Origin: Irpex lacteus | Taxonomy: Eukaryota; Basidiomycota; Agaricomycetes; Polyporales; Irpicaceae | Length of the DNA stretch: 64,000 nt | Reading direction: 5' to 3' | NCBI GenBank assembly: GCA_001986395.2 | Contig: MQVO02000005.1 | Span: forward strand, 1,426,001 to 1,490,000 | Part shown: piece by piece, positions 45,433-57,661 of the stretch | Layout of the letters: every line of letters starts with the position of its first letter | Numbering within the stretch: the stretch's first letter is position 1 | Notes under the pieces: generated by a model | What the model was told of the DNA's origin: nothing | The model's database searches: none | Seen by the model: the letters and a program-made list of their open reading frames with translations, nothing else | Position numbers and translations under genes: made by a program

Positions 45433-45479
45433 GTTTTTGAGGGCGTCATTGGTGGGACCCTGTGCCTGTTGAGCCATTT

Positions 45480-46195
45480 CAATAGTGTGTTGCATACAGC
45501 TTCAAGTAGACAGCAGATGTGGCCACGCTCGACACTTTAAAATTACGATGTTTACATCCTCTTTATTATAAAGAGAAACGCGGTCGCTCCACCGCGTCGA
45601 CATTTCGGCTTCTTCATTGGCTGACACGTCGAGATAAACACGTCTTCTGATTGGATAGAGACAAACACACATTCCGATTGGATATCGTGCTTCCAGAATA
45701 TTCTTTCGCCTTTGCCTTCGAGCTTCACTTCACCTTCACGCCGCTTCATCGACATCGTCGGCTTCCACTACATGGAAATATATTTCTTATTTAATATTGG
45801 CTACCACTGCCTCTTCAAATTCAGAAAATCTTTAGCTTCCGACATACTTACACACCGTCGAGAATAGGGCGCGCCTGTCACTGCTGGCCGAAGCGCCGAC
45901 GGCGCGGAGGCCAGCAGGGATGGGCGCGGTATTTATTCTCCTCTGTCATGCAACGTCGACGCTGCATCTTCCAATTCTAATTCCCGTGCAGTGCACGGGT
46001 GATTGCTAGTTCTACAAATAAAAATGCTATTACTAAGCGGATACCCTTCGAAAAACCCTTGTACCCGTTGGTACCCTCCGTACCCGCACTGACCCTTGAT
46101 ATACCCTTACCCTTTTCGGAGGGTAGGGGTACTTTGGGAAGTAGGGGTAGGGGTATCAAGTCTGAATGGGGGGGTAGGACCCCTGGTGAACACTA
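45480..46195. other. Right end of hAT element
   Basis: No confident gene; a minus open frame at 45552-45755 is unrecognised. A hairpin CTGCTGGCC...GGCCAGCAG lies near 45880-45915, CCCGTGCAGTGCACGGG near 45993-46009, and TACCC/GGGTA subterminal repeats at 46030-46180. CTTTATTATAAAG near 45560 could serve the minus-strand second gene as a TATA region. Confidence 0.45.
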
Positions 46196-48542
46196 CTGAC
46201 ATGATTCCCTTGAAAGACGAGGATGACATATGAATTCAAAATTAGCCCACTGGCTATATGCTTAATGCTCTAAACATGTCAGCAGGTATGTAGGTGGACA
46301 AGAATTGATGAGATCAATAGAACAGTTCTAGTTAAACTACGATTTAATACAAGTACACGGAGAAGAACTGAAAATATGACCGAACCAGTTTAGAACAAGT
46401 AATAGACTTTGATGACAATGATCAGAGCCATATATCCTGGCCCTATAGAGTATACCAATAAGCTGGAAAAGAAATTGTGATGATATGTTTGGTAGCAAAC
46501 AAGATATGACTTTTTCCCCTCTTACTTCTGACCAAATATGTGTATAATTCGAGGTTGGTACCTATTTATGGCTTCATATATGTAACTCACGAGCAGCATA
46601 GTATATCAGAGGGCATGCCATAATATATTCTGATCTTTCTGAATTTTATTGATCCACTTTCAGCCTTGAAAGAAAGATGCAAAAAGTGGCACCTACAGGA
46701 TTGGAACCGGTGACCTTTAAAACATAGTAAACATGCATAAATAGAGCCCGGCCCACCTACTAAGAGGATATCACGAGAATTTGGGAAACTGGCGCTGACC
46801 GGACAGCGCCAGTTTCCAAAATGGCATCATTAGCAATGTGTCAGCACATTTATAACCTATGATATAAAATACATGAAAATATATTTGAAGATGGATGTTG
46901 GGGGGCTTTCTAGCGTAACAATGAGTGCTAGGAGGCTCATTAGAGTATGTAAGGATGGGTAAGACTTACTTACTATACTTTGTATAGGTTGTATGCCGGT
47001 AAGTAGAGGAATTTGATAACATAACTGGTAAGTGCTTAATGGGTAAGTAGATGTGTTTACTGTGTAAATATGAGTATATGGGAGATGAATAGGAGTAACC
47101 AAGAGGTAAGTAAGTCTGCTTACTTCAGTAACAATAGTAACAAACTTTATACTTAATGATAGTTGAAAAATTGAAAAATTGCATCGGTTCATAGAACGTC
47201 AAGAGTAGGTTTGATAGGTGTTACTAAATTGCCTAGAGGAGTAACACAGCCTGTTGTTTATGTTCATGGGCGCTTATTTTGACAATTGGCCCGTTTTTGA
47301 TGCAGATCACATGACATCAATATATTTTGATGTAAAATGGATATATATGTCATCTGGACCGGATTTTCCCCAGGATTCTGAATCTGAGCTCAGAATTTTG
47401 ATAGGCAGAGCATTTCAAAAGATATGAAGGAAGTATTCACAAAAGTTGAAAGTTTGAATGCTTTCAGTAATATCTGGAGTGTTTTAAAAGCCGTTACAGC
47501 GGTAATAAATGTGACTTACTGCAATAAAAAAAGTAAGAAAAGTTTGCTTACTCAAATTTCAAATTTCAAAAACTTTGGTAAAACACTATAATAACTATGT
47601 CACTGTGTTTATTAAAGTTACTTAATTGTGTAACTACAGTAACAAACTTTGACTTGCTGCAAATAAAAAACACTTCCATCTTTATAGTTTTCCATTGCTT
47701 CAATGACTGTTAAAGCTAGTAAACATTATTAAATTGCCTAAAAAGGCAATTCTCTCATTTCTTTTTTTTTTGAGCGCTGATTTTGATATTTTGCTTTCTT
47801 TAAATAACATAACATGACATTAATATATTTTTATGTTAAAATTAATCCATGCCTTGCTGGGATTGTATTTTTAACTAGAGTTCTGAATATGATCTCAAAA
47901 ATCCAATATCTTCTGTCATTTAAAAGATATGGAGAAAATATTAGTGCTGTTGTACAGGTTAAATAATCTTTGAACTTTGGTTTGTATCACAAAGTAACAT
48001 AAGTATGAGTTGGACTTTGTTCTGTTCAAAATATTGCTTTGTCGAATCAAATACCTTCTACAGCAACAAAAATGATTTTGTAGTGTGACTAATTTCTAAT
48101 GTTAATGTATTATATTTTTATTTAGATTCTGTGTGTCTTATTTCAAAAGAGTGTTACTAAATGTTCATTTGATAAATAACAACTCATATGACTATCATAA
48201 CTTACTATATATATTGGTACATCTCAACAGCCTCAGGAATTGTGATCTGCCGCTTGCCGGCCTTGCTAACCACAAGTCTTAGAGAAGCTAGCGACAATGA
48301 CACAAGTCTGGCAAGAGGTGGCGAAGGACAGAGTCTGGATGAGAATGTTGCGACAGATACGTAGTGTACTTTCTGAATTGATGATGACTAATTGATTTCT
48401 AGGAGATGCAGACGATCTTTAAATAGATAAACAAAGGAACAATATAGACAATTAAGATGATGAAGGTAAGATGCAGTCAACACTTGACTCAACTCAATCT
48501 TCTTGCAAGTATTGAGCCTGAGATATAGTAGAGACCACTCCG

Positions 48543-50772
48543 ATGACAAGACCGACCTGCCAACCAACTTACGAGCCTTTTCCTTGTGATCGCTACAAAT
48601 ATCCTGAAGATGAATGGCAAAGCTCTGGCTATGTTACCTGTGGAATAAATGGAATGGAGGCTTTTCTCCCAGTGGATGTGAGTGTAATCTCTTTGCAGTA
48701 TTGAGTCGATTTGGTAAAAGAAAACAAGCTTATTCTACATTACATAGGATGACATGGCTGAAACTGCTGCATGGATGCTTGAGAAAGGACTTGACACTAC
48801 TGCATCAAATGGCCAACGTGAGTGCATGATAACGGTGTTCAATGCAGCAAAACCTAGATGCTCACCCACTGAAAGCCGAGCTCACGCCGAGACAGTCACA
48901 AAGCTGCTGTCAACTGGACACAAGGTCGCTTTCACTGCCTATAGCGACGGTGAACATGCCTATGAGTGGACGGAGAAGCGTCTGGCCGAGACTGCCTGTC
49001 TAGATTTTGATGACCGCGGCATACAGTGGCAATGTGGGCAGATGAGGTTTTCTTTCCATAGTGTGGAAATTGATTTTTGTTTAGCTTTGCTTGCAAACTT
49101 GTGACATGCCGAGAGTCAAGCTAAGAGTGGGGGAGCGCCAGATTCAGGTGAGTGAGAATACACCTAGTTTACCTGACATGACATGATTCCGTGATTTCAT
49201 AGCCAACAGCCTAGTTGAACAGATTCTGGAGACCGTGAAGAGTACCATTCGGGATTTCTACGCAGCATTGATGGATCCCAACGACTGTCTGAATTGTTTA
49301 GACATTTCGCTTCCCTCAGACACAATTCCTCCCTTGATATGGTGATGTTCTTTACTATAGAGGTTTCACATTGTTTTCTTATTTCCAAACAGACGCATTG
49401 TGAGCTCACTGAAAGCATTGGCAAAGACCAGGTGTATGGGATTCAAATATTCTGAAGAGCAGCCACATCACACTAAGTTTGGAAAAGCTTCAGCCAGTAA
49501 CAAGAGAAAGCACATGGATGATAAGAGAGACAAATATGAAGATCCAGCAAAGAAAGGCAAGGCATTCAATGAATTCTGGGAGATATTGAAAGCCTCTTTG
49601 AAAAGATCCAACAACTCTTTCGGTGCTTGTACAATTGAGACAGGCGTATCGCTTTTGATGGCCTGGGCTTTGTTTGCAACTGGAGGGGCATTAAGTAAAT
49701 CACACCACGATGGTGGTGGCCTGTGCACATATGTCATTTGTCGTAAAGGCCTGAAGCTATGGAGCTTTGTCGAGTCTGACGCAGGAGCACAATAATCTGA
49801 GGACGTCGATGTTCAGGAAGCTATGAAGACTAGGAGAAAATTGCTGGAATCGGTGAATGATACGGAGGAATTAAAGTCTCAAGCCGTACCACATGATATT
49901 GTGTTGAGCTCTGGAACTATTGTGTACGTGATATAGGGAAATTAACAATGTTATATCTAACTCGGTGATACTAGGATTCAACCTCCTGGTGCAATACACC
50001 AAGTTTATACTCTTTCCAAGAGTATCTTCACAGGAGGCCATTTTTTACTATTTGAAGCTTTACATCTCACGGAGATCACACGTGTTTGCGCTACTCTCAC
50101 AAATCAGAGTGCCACCAATGCATCACATAGTGGGGTGTTGTGTCTACTCTCTTGAATGGCTTCAACTTTAGTGTACACACCCAAAACACCTGGTAGGTTT
50201 CTTTGTTTTGTGATGAGTAGAATTGTAGAATTGACAATTCACGTACAGTTCTGCGAAAACTGTTCATCTTGCTAGCATGTATGATCCTTTGGCCGAAGCT
50301 CTACGAAGCGAGCGACATGGATGCAGAAAGCTCAATGGCCCCTCGTAGTGAGAAATTCAAAGCTGAGTTAGCAGCCGCACAAACCGTCATATGGCTGATT
50401 TTGTATCATAACAACATACGTCTCAGCAAAATCAAGCCAAAAGCATTTAATAAGGGACGGTGGCTGGCCGATGATCAGGCAATCCTGTGGAACGATCCTG
50501 GCACTGTGACAATCAGTCTTCCTGTTTTGAGAGATCTGTTCCGTGTATTCCCTCAGTACAAAAGTGACACAGAGGATGAGGATAAGGAAAATGATCATGG
50601 CAAGGGAGATGTCGAGGATGAGGATGAAGATGAGGTTGAAGTTGAAGTTGAGGATAAGGATGAGAATGAGAATGAGGATGGAGGGCACATAAGTAAGCAT
50701 GTGCGAGAAGACGATTCTGATCTAAGAGCGATAGCTAGAATATTCAAAGCTAGCTCATCACATCTCTGTTAG
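48543..50772 (+). pseudogene. JmjC-domain protein gene with premature stop
   Basis: JmjC proteins are Fe(II)/2-oxoglutarate oxygenases, many acting on histones; fungi have many divergent copies. Exons from ATG 48543 (MTRPTCQPTYEPFP) include DDMAETAAWMLEKGLD, NSLVEQILETVKSTIRDFY and the core LLMAWALFATGGALSKSHHD, where HHD is the metal-binding HxD. A later exon gives QPPGAIHQVYTLSKSIFTGG with the second metal His. The last exon (50249-50772) is acidic with Glu/Asp repeats. Several introns have GTGAGT or GTACGT-type donors. An in-frame TAA at 49793-49795 separates the two halves of the core, so this copy is probably non-functional. Its end faces the Hsp20-like gene 37 bp away. Confidence 0.7.
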
Positions 50773-51051
50773 TCACCGCTGACTAGATTATAAGCACCAT
50801 GTGAACATCTACATTGCAAAATGTGTCGTTCGAGGCACAAGTATTCTTAAAGATTCACCATCCAATCAGGCATGGACTCTGGTGAGATCAGCATCATGGT
50901 TGAATGAGACATATCGTTCAAAATGCCCTGGGAAAAATATAGGCAAGCAATTAGTTCAATGAGGATCAAACAGGGAGACGTGAATTTACCCCCGTTTGGT
51001 TGCCAGGAGTCAGCAATAATGTGCAGTATCTGATTGTGTCTAGTACACAGT

Positions 51052-54000
51052 TCACGATTCCTGAGGTACGAAGAAGAATCGTTCCAGTGCGACCTAGCAC
51101 TTTGGACAACTGCGAGATGTAACGCGAGTGGTCCGTCAGCGTCTAATTGTACCAATACAGTGGGTCACAAATTCATTAGCTTTTGCTTGTAGTTGGGCGC
51201 TTTTTTGATGTCAAACAAATTTCGATTTTTGTAGGAGTCATTACACATTCAATCTATACAAAAACTACATCAGATTATAGCTCTTGAGAAGACCTATCCA
51301 ACTGTCCAACTTTCATCCCAAAAGGTGAAGATTTGACAGAGTTATGAGCTGGATGGCTTTGGATGACGACCTGAGATTTCAAACTCCGCTTCAAAGTGTT
51401 ATAGGCACTTTGTAAGCATCTCAAGCGTGTAGTATTACATACTGTACATGTATTTGAAGTAAGCCCATACTATAAGACGTAGTATTGGATATGGCGTTAT
51501 GCATGGCATGATGCATGGCATGATTCCCGGCATGATTCCTGGCATGATTCCTGGCATGATTCCTTGAAAGACGAGAATGACATATGAATTCAAAATTAGC
51601 CCACTGGCTATATACTTAATGCTCTAAACATGTCAGCAGGTATGTAGGTGTCCAAGAATTGATGAGATCAATAGAACAGTTCTGGTTAAACTACGGTTTG
51701 ATACAAGTACACGGAGAGAAACTGAAAATATGACCAAACCAGTTTAGAACAAGTAATAGGCTTTGATTACAATGATCAGAGCCATATATCCTGGCCCTAT
51801 GGAGTATACCAATAAGCTGGAAAAGAAATTGTGATGATATGTTTGGTAGCAAACAAGATATGACTTTTTTCCCTCTTACCCTTGACCAAATAAGTGTATA
51901 ATTCGAGGTTGGTACCTATTTATGGCCTCATATATGTAATGCACAAGCATCATGATATATCAGAGGGTATGACATAATATATTCTGATTTTTCCGAATTT
52001 TATTGATGCACTTTCAGCCTTGAAAGAAGGATGCAAAAGTGGCACCTACAGGATTGGAACCGGTGACCTTTGGATTTGCATATTTGAAACATAGTAAACA
52101 TGCACAAATAGAGCCCGGTCCACCTACTAAGAGGATATCACGAGAATTTGGAAACTGGCGCTGACCGGTCAGCGCCAGTTTCCAAAATGGCATCATTAGC
52201 AATGTGTCAGCACATTCATAACCTATGATATAAAAATATTTAAATACATGAAAATATATTTGAAAATGGATGTTGGGGGGCTTTATAGCGTAAGAATGAG
52301 TGCTAGGAGGCTCATTAGAGTATGTAATGATGGGTAAGACTTACTTACTACACTTTGTATAGGCTCTGGGCCAGTAAGTAAAGAAACTTGATGACGTAAC
52401 TGGTAGGTGCTTGATGAGTAAGTAGATGTGTTTACTGTGTAAATATGGGTATATATGAGATGAATAGGGGTAACAAAGCGGTAAATAAGTTTGCTTACTT
52501 TGGTAACAACAGTAACAAACTTTATACTTACTGATAGTTGAAAAATTGAAAAATTGCATCAGTTCAGTGAACATCAAGAGTAGGTTTGATAGGTGTTACT
52601 AAATTGCCTAAAGGAGTAACACAGCATGTTGTTTATGTTCATGGGCGCTTATTTTGACAATTGGCCCGTTTTTGATGCAGATCACATGACATCAATATAT
52701 TTTGATGTAAAATGGATATATATGTCATCTGGACCGAATTTTCCCCAGGATTCTGAATTTGACCTCAGAATTTTGATAGGAGGAATATTTCAAAAGATAT
52801 GAAGAGAATGTTCATAAAAGTTGGAAGTTTGAACAGTTTCAGTAATATCTGGAGTGTTTTGAAAGACATTACAGTGGTAATAGAGGTTACTTACTGCAAT
52901 AACAAAAGTAAGAAAACTTTGCTTACTCATATTTCAAAATTCAAAAACTTTGATGAATAAAACATCATAATAATTGTGTCAATGTGTTGATTAAAGTTAC
53001 TTGATTGTTCACAATTCCTGAGGTACAGAGAAGAATTGTTTCAGTGCGTGACTTGTGGTTAGCAAGGCCGGCAAGTGGCAGATCACGATTCCTGAGGCTA
53101 CTGAGATGTATCAATATATATATAATAAGTTATGATGATCACATGGGTTGCTACTTATCGAATAGACATTTAGTAAAACTATTTTGAAACAATACACACT
53201 TGATGTCAATAAAACATAACACGTTAACATTAGAAATCAGTCACATCACAAAATCATTTTTGTTACTGTAGAAGATATTTGATTTCACAAAGTAATATCA
53301 TGAACAGAATGAAGCTCAACTCATACTTATGTCATGATGTGATACAAAGCAAAGTTCACAAATTATTCAATCTGTACAACAGAACTCATATTTTCTCTAT
53401 ACCAGAGAAGATGATGAAATTTTCAGATCATATTCAGAACCCTGGTTAAAATATATTGATGTCATGTTATGTTATTCAAAAGAAGCAAAATATAAAAATA
53501 AGTGCTTAAAAAGATTAAGAAATAAGAGAATTACCTTTTTAGGCAATTTAATAATGTCTATTAGTTATAACAATCATTGAAGCAATAGAAGACTGTAAAT
53601 GTGAAAGTCTTTTTCATTTGCAGCAAGTCAAAGTTTGCTACTCTAGTTACACAATTAAGTAACTTTAATCAACACATTGACACAATTATTATAGTATTTT
53701 ATATATCAAAGTTTTTGAATTTTGAAATTTGAGTAAGCAAAATTTTCTTATTTTTGTTATTGCAGTAAGTAACCTTTATCACCACTGTAATGTCTTTCAC
53801 AACATTTCAGATATTAACGAGATTGTTCAAACTTCTCACTTTTTGTGAGGATTTTCTTCATATCTTTTAAAATACTCTGCCTATCAAAATTCTGAGTTCA
53901 AATTCGGAATCCTGGGGAAAATCCAGTCCAGATGACATATATATCCATTTGGCATCAAAATATGTTGATGTCATGTGATCTGCATGAAAAACGGGTCATT

Positions 54001-57000
54001 TGTCAAAATAAGCGCCCATGAACGCAAACAACACATTGTGTTACTCCTTTAGGCCATTTAGTAACAACTATCCAATCTACTCTTGATGTTCTACGAACTG
54101 ATGCAATTTTTCAATTTTTCATTGTTACTGTTGTTACTGAAGTAAGTAAACTTATTAACCTCTGGGTTACTCCTATTCATCTCATATACACTCATATTTG
54201 CACAGTAAACACATTCACTCACTTATCAAGCACCTACCAGTTACGTCATCAAGTTTCTTTACTTACTGGCATAGAGCCTATATAATGTATAGTAAGAATC
54301 ACATGTTACATGTCGCAGTTGTCCAAAGCACTATCACGCACTGAAACAATTCTTCTTCGTACCTCAGGGATTGTGAACAATCAAGTAACTTTAATCAACA
54401 CATTGACACAATTATTATGATGTTTTATTCATCAAAGTTTTTGAATTTTGAAATATGAGTAAGCAAAGTTTTCTTACTTTTGTTATTGTAGTAAGTAACC
54501 TCTATTACCATTGTAATGTCTTTCCAAACACTTCACATATTACTGAAACTGTTCAAACTTCCAACTTTTGTGAACATTCTCTTCATATCTTTTGAAATAT
54601 TTCTCCTATCAAAATTCTGAGGTCAAATTCAGAATCCTGGGGAAAATCCGGTCCAGATGACATATATATCTATTTTACATCAAAATATATTGATGTCATG
54701 TGATCTGCATCAAAAACGGTCCAATTGTCAAAATAAGCGCCCATAAACGTAATCAACATGCTATGTTACTCGTTTAGGCAATTTAGTAACACCTACTCTT
54801 GATGTTCTCTGAACTGATGCAATTTTTCAATTTTTCAACTATTAGTAAGTATAAAGTTTGTTACTGTTGTTACTGAAGTAAGCAAACTTACTTACCGCTT
54901 TGTTACTCCTATTCATCTCATATATACTCATACTTACACAGTAAACACATCTATTTACCCATCAAGCACCTACCAGTTACATCATCAAGTTTCTTTACTT
55001 ACTGGCCCAGAGCCTATACAAAGTATAGTAAGTAAGTCTTACCCATCCCTTACATACTCTAATGAGTCTCCCGGCATTCATTCTTACGCTAGAAAGCCCC
55101 CCAACACCCATTTTCAAATATATTTTCATGTATTTAAATATTTTTATATCATAGGTTATGAATGTGCTGACACACTGCTAATGATGCCATTTTGGAAACT
55201 GGCGCTGACCGGTCAGCGCCAGTTTCCAAATTCTCGTGATATCCTCTTAGTAGGTGGACCGGGCTCTATTTGTGCATGTTTACTATGTTTCAAATATGGA
55301 AATCCAAAGGTCACCGGTTCCAATCCTGTAGGTGCCACTTTTGCATCCTTCTTTCAAGACTGAAAGTGCATCAATAAAATTCGGAAAAATCAGAATATAT
55401 TACTTCATACCCTCTGATATATCATGATGCTCATGAGTTACATATATGAAGCCATAAATAGGTAATAACATCGAATTATACACATATTTGGTCAGGAGTA
55501 AGAGGGGAAAAGTCATATCTTGTTTGCTACCAAACATATCATCACAATTTCTTTTCCAGTTTATTGGTACACTCCATAGGGCCAGGATATATGGCTCTGA
55601 TCATTGTAATCAAAGCCTATTACTTGTTCTAAACTGGTTCGATCATATTTTCAGTTCCTCTCTGTGTACTTGTATCAAACCGTAGTTTAACCAGAACTGT
55701 TCTATTGATCTCATCAATTCTTGGCCATCTACATACCTGCTGACATGTTTGGAGCATTAAGTATATAGCCAGTTGGCTAATTTTTAATTCATATGTCATC
55801 CTCGTCTTTCAAGGAATCATGTCAGGAATCATGCCAGGAATCATGCCATGCATCATGTCACGCATGACACCATGTCCAACACTACGTCTTATAGTATGGG
55901 TTTACTTCAAATACATGTACAGTATGTAATACTACGTGCTTGAGATGATTACAAAGTGCCTATGATACTTTGAAGCGGAGTTTGAAATCTCAGGTCGTCA
56001 TCCAAAGCCATCCAGCTCATAACTTCCTCAAATCTCCACCTTTTGATATGAAAGTTAGATCATTTGAAAGGTCTTCTCAAGGGCTATAATCTGATGTAGT
56101 TTTGTGCAGGTTGATTGTGTGATGGCTTCTGTAAAAATCGAAAACTGTTTGACATCAAAAAAGCGCCCAACTACAAGCAAATGCTAATGAATTTGTTACC
56201 CACTGTATTGGCAGAATTAGACGCTGACGGACCACTCGCGTTACATCTCGCAGTTGTCCAAAGTGCTAGGTCGCACTGGAACGATTCTTCTTCGTACCTC
56301 AGGAATCGTGAATAGTGCTTTGGACAACTGCGACATGTAACATGTGGTTCTTACTATACATTGTATAGGCTCTATGCCAGTAAGTAAAGAAACTTGATGA
56401 CATAACTGGTAGGTACTTGATAAGTGAGTGAATGTGTTTACTGTGCAAATTTGAGTGTATATGAGATGAATAGAAATAGTCAAGAGGTAAGTAAGTTTAT
56501 TTATGTCAGTAACACAATTAACAAACCTGATACTTACTGATAGTTGAAAAATCAAAAAAAAATTGCATCAGTTCATAGAAGATCAAGAGTAGATTGGATA
56601 GTTGTTACTAAATGGCCTAAAGGGGTAACACAGTGTGTTGTTTGCGTTTATGGGTGCTTATCTTGACAATTGGACCGTTTTGGATGCAGATCACATGACA
56701 TCAATATATTTTGATGTAAAATGGATATATATGTCATCTGGACTGAATTTTCCCCAGGATTCTGAATTTGAGCTCAGAACTTTCATAGGCAGAGTATTTC
56801 AAAAGATATGAAGAAAGTATGCGTAAAAGTTGGGAGTTTAAATATTTTCAGTAATATCTGGAGTGTTTTGAAAGACACTACAGTGGTAACAGAGTTTACT
56901 TACTGCAATAACAAAAGTAAGAAAACTTTGCTTACTCAAATTCCAAATAAAACACTAAAATAACTGTGTAACTAGAGTAACAAACTTTGACTTGCTGCAA

Positions 57001-57396
57001 ATAAGAAACACTTTCATATTGATAGTTTTCTATTGCTTGAATGATTATTATAGCTAATATACATTATTATATTGCCTAAAAAGGCAATTCTCTCATTTCC
57101 TATTCTTCTTGCGTGCTTATTTCAATATTTTGCTTCTTTTGAATAGCATAACATGACATCAATGTATTTTGATGTCAAAATCAATACGTACCTTCTGAAT
57201 ATGATCTCGACTAATTTCTAATGTTAATGTATACTATTGTATTTAGATCAAGTGTGTCTTGTTTCAAAATAGTGGTTTTAAATGTCTATCTGATAGATAA
57301 CAACTCATATGATCACCGTAACTTATTATAAATATTGGTGCATCTTAGTAGCCTCAGGAATCGTGATCTGCCGCTTGCCGGCCTTGCTAACCACAA
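51052..57396. mobile_element. B composite with long inverted arms in Hsp20-like gene
   Basis: Outer ends are a B tail (51052, TCACGATTCCTGAGG) and a B head (57396), with GT on both sides (51050-51051, 57397-57398). Inside, 51052-53020 (minus orientation) is mirrored by about 54355-56310 (plus). A second mirrored pair is 53050-54340 (from head TTGTGGTTAGC) and 56313-57396. The unit thus consists of interleaved inverted B pieces, 6.3 kb, non-coding, with two core palindromes (52147-52186, 55191-55230). Removal restores the host codons, so either it moved as one unit or it rearranged in place after one insertion. Confidence 0.7.
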
Positions 57397-57661
57397 GTGT
57401 TCTGTAGAAAAAACATGAGTAAACATGGCTAGTGAGGGAGAAAGAGTACACGCAATAGTTTGCCAATACTTACATCCAATTTGATTCATACCCGGGAAGA
57501 TGCACGATGATTCTGTATTCTGTGCGCTGGATTTCAACTTGTATCTCTAGATTTGAATATGAGGTATGGGCAAAGAATGTGCCATGCAGTGTATGATGGC
57601 CATAGTTTGAGGTTGGCGATGGTGTTGCAATTACTGGTGGTCTGCATGTTGTAATGTGAGT

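Larger units (their letters stand above)
43111..45477 (-). pseudogene. Second gene of the hAT element, broken by A element
   Basis: Convergent to the transposase, stop codons 100 bp apart. ATG at 45477 (MAQQAQGPTNDALK) just outside the inserted A element. After removal of 43592-45432 plus one GT the frame continues as NKPERRDLVVETSINELS and a coiled-coil-like IQAQVNNLLTKLEDY. A probable short intron of uncertain donor leads to an exon ending at 43111 (MPTCEALAAGMELEDH, then HHTEWYWILYEDGG). The total is about 165 residues. Not recognised; possibly an accessory protein of transposition. Being interrupted, it is not expected to be made intact here. Confidence 0.5.
39643..46195 (+). mobile_element. 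hAT DNA transposon, 6.55 kb
   Basis: Terminal inverted repeats begin TAGTGTTCACCAGGGGTCC and end GGACCCCTGGTGAACACTA. The 8-bp target duplication is CTGACATG (39635-39642 and 46196-46203), the length known for hAT. Both ends have subterminal clusters of GGGTA/TACCC (39670-39760 and 46030-46180), probable transposase-binding sites. Contents: a multi-exon transposase, a convergent second gene, and a family A element (43592-45432). Without A it is about 4.7 kb. Confidence 0.96.
39136..48275 (-). mobile_element. Family B element interrupted by hAT transposon
   Basis: Tail end TCACGATTCCTGAGG at 39136, head end at 48275 (minus strand TTGTGGTTAGCAAGG), GT on both sides (39134-39135 and 48276-48277). 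Without the hAT insert (39643-46203) it is about 2.58 kb, matching other B copies. Core palindrome (imperfect) near 46780-46820; box B on the minus strand near 46700; GGGCGCTTATTTTG at 47268-47281. Confidence 0.88.

Noticed and set aside
45552..46199. Open frames in the hAT right end as genes
   Set aside because: They overlap subterminal GGGTA/TACCC repeats or lack a recognisable product or splice context.
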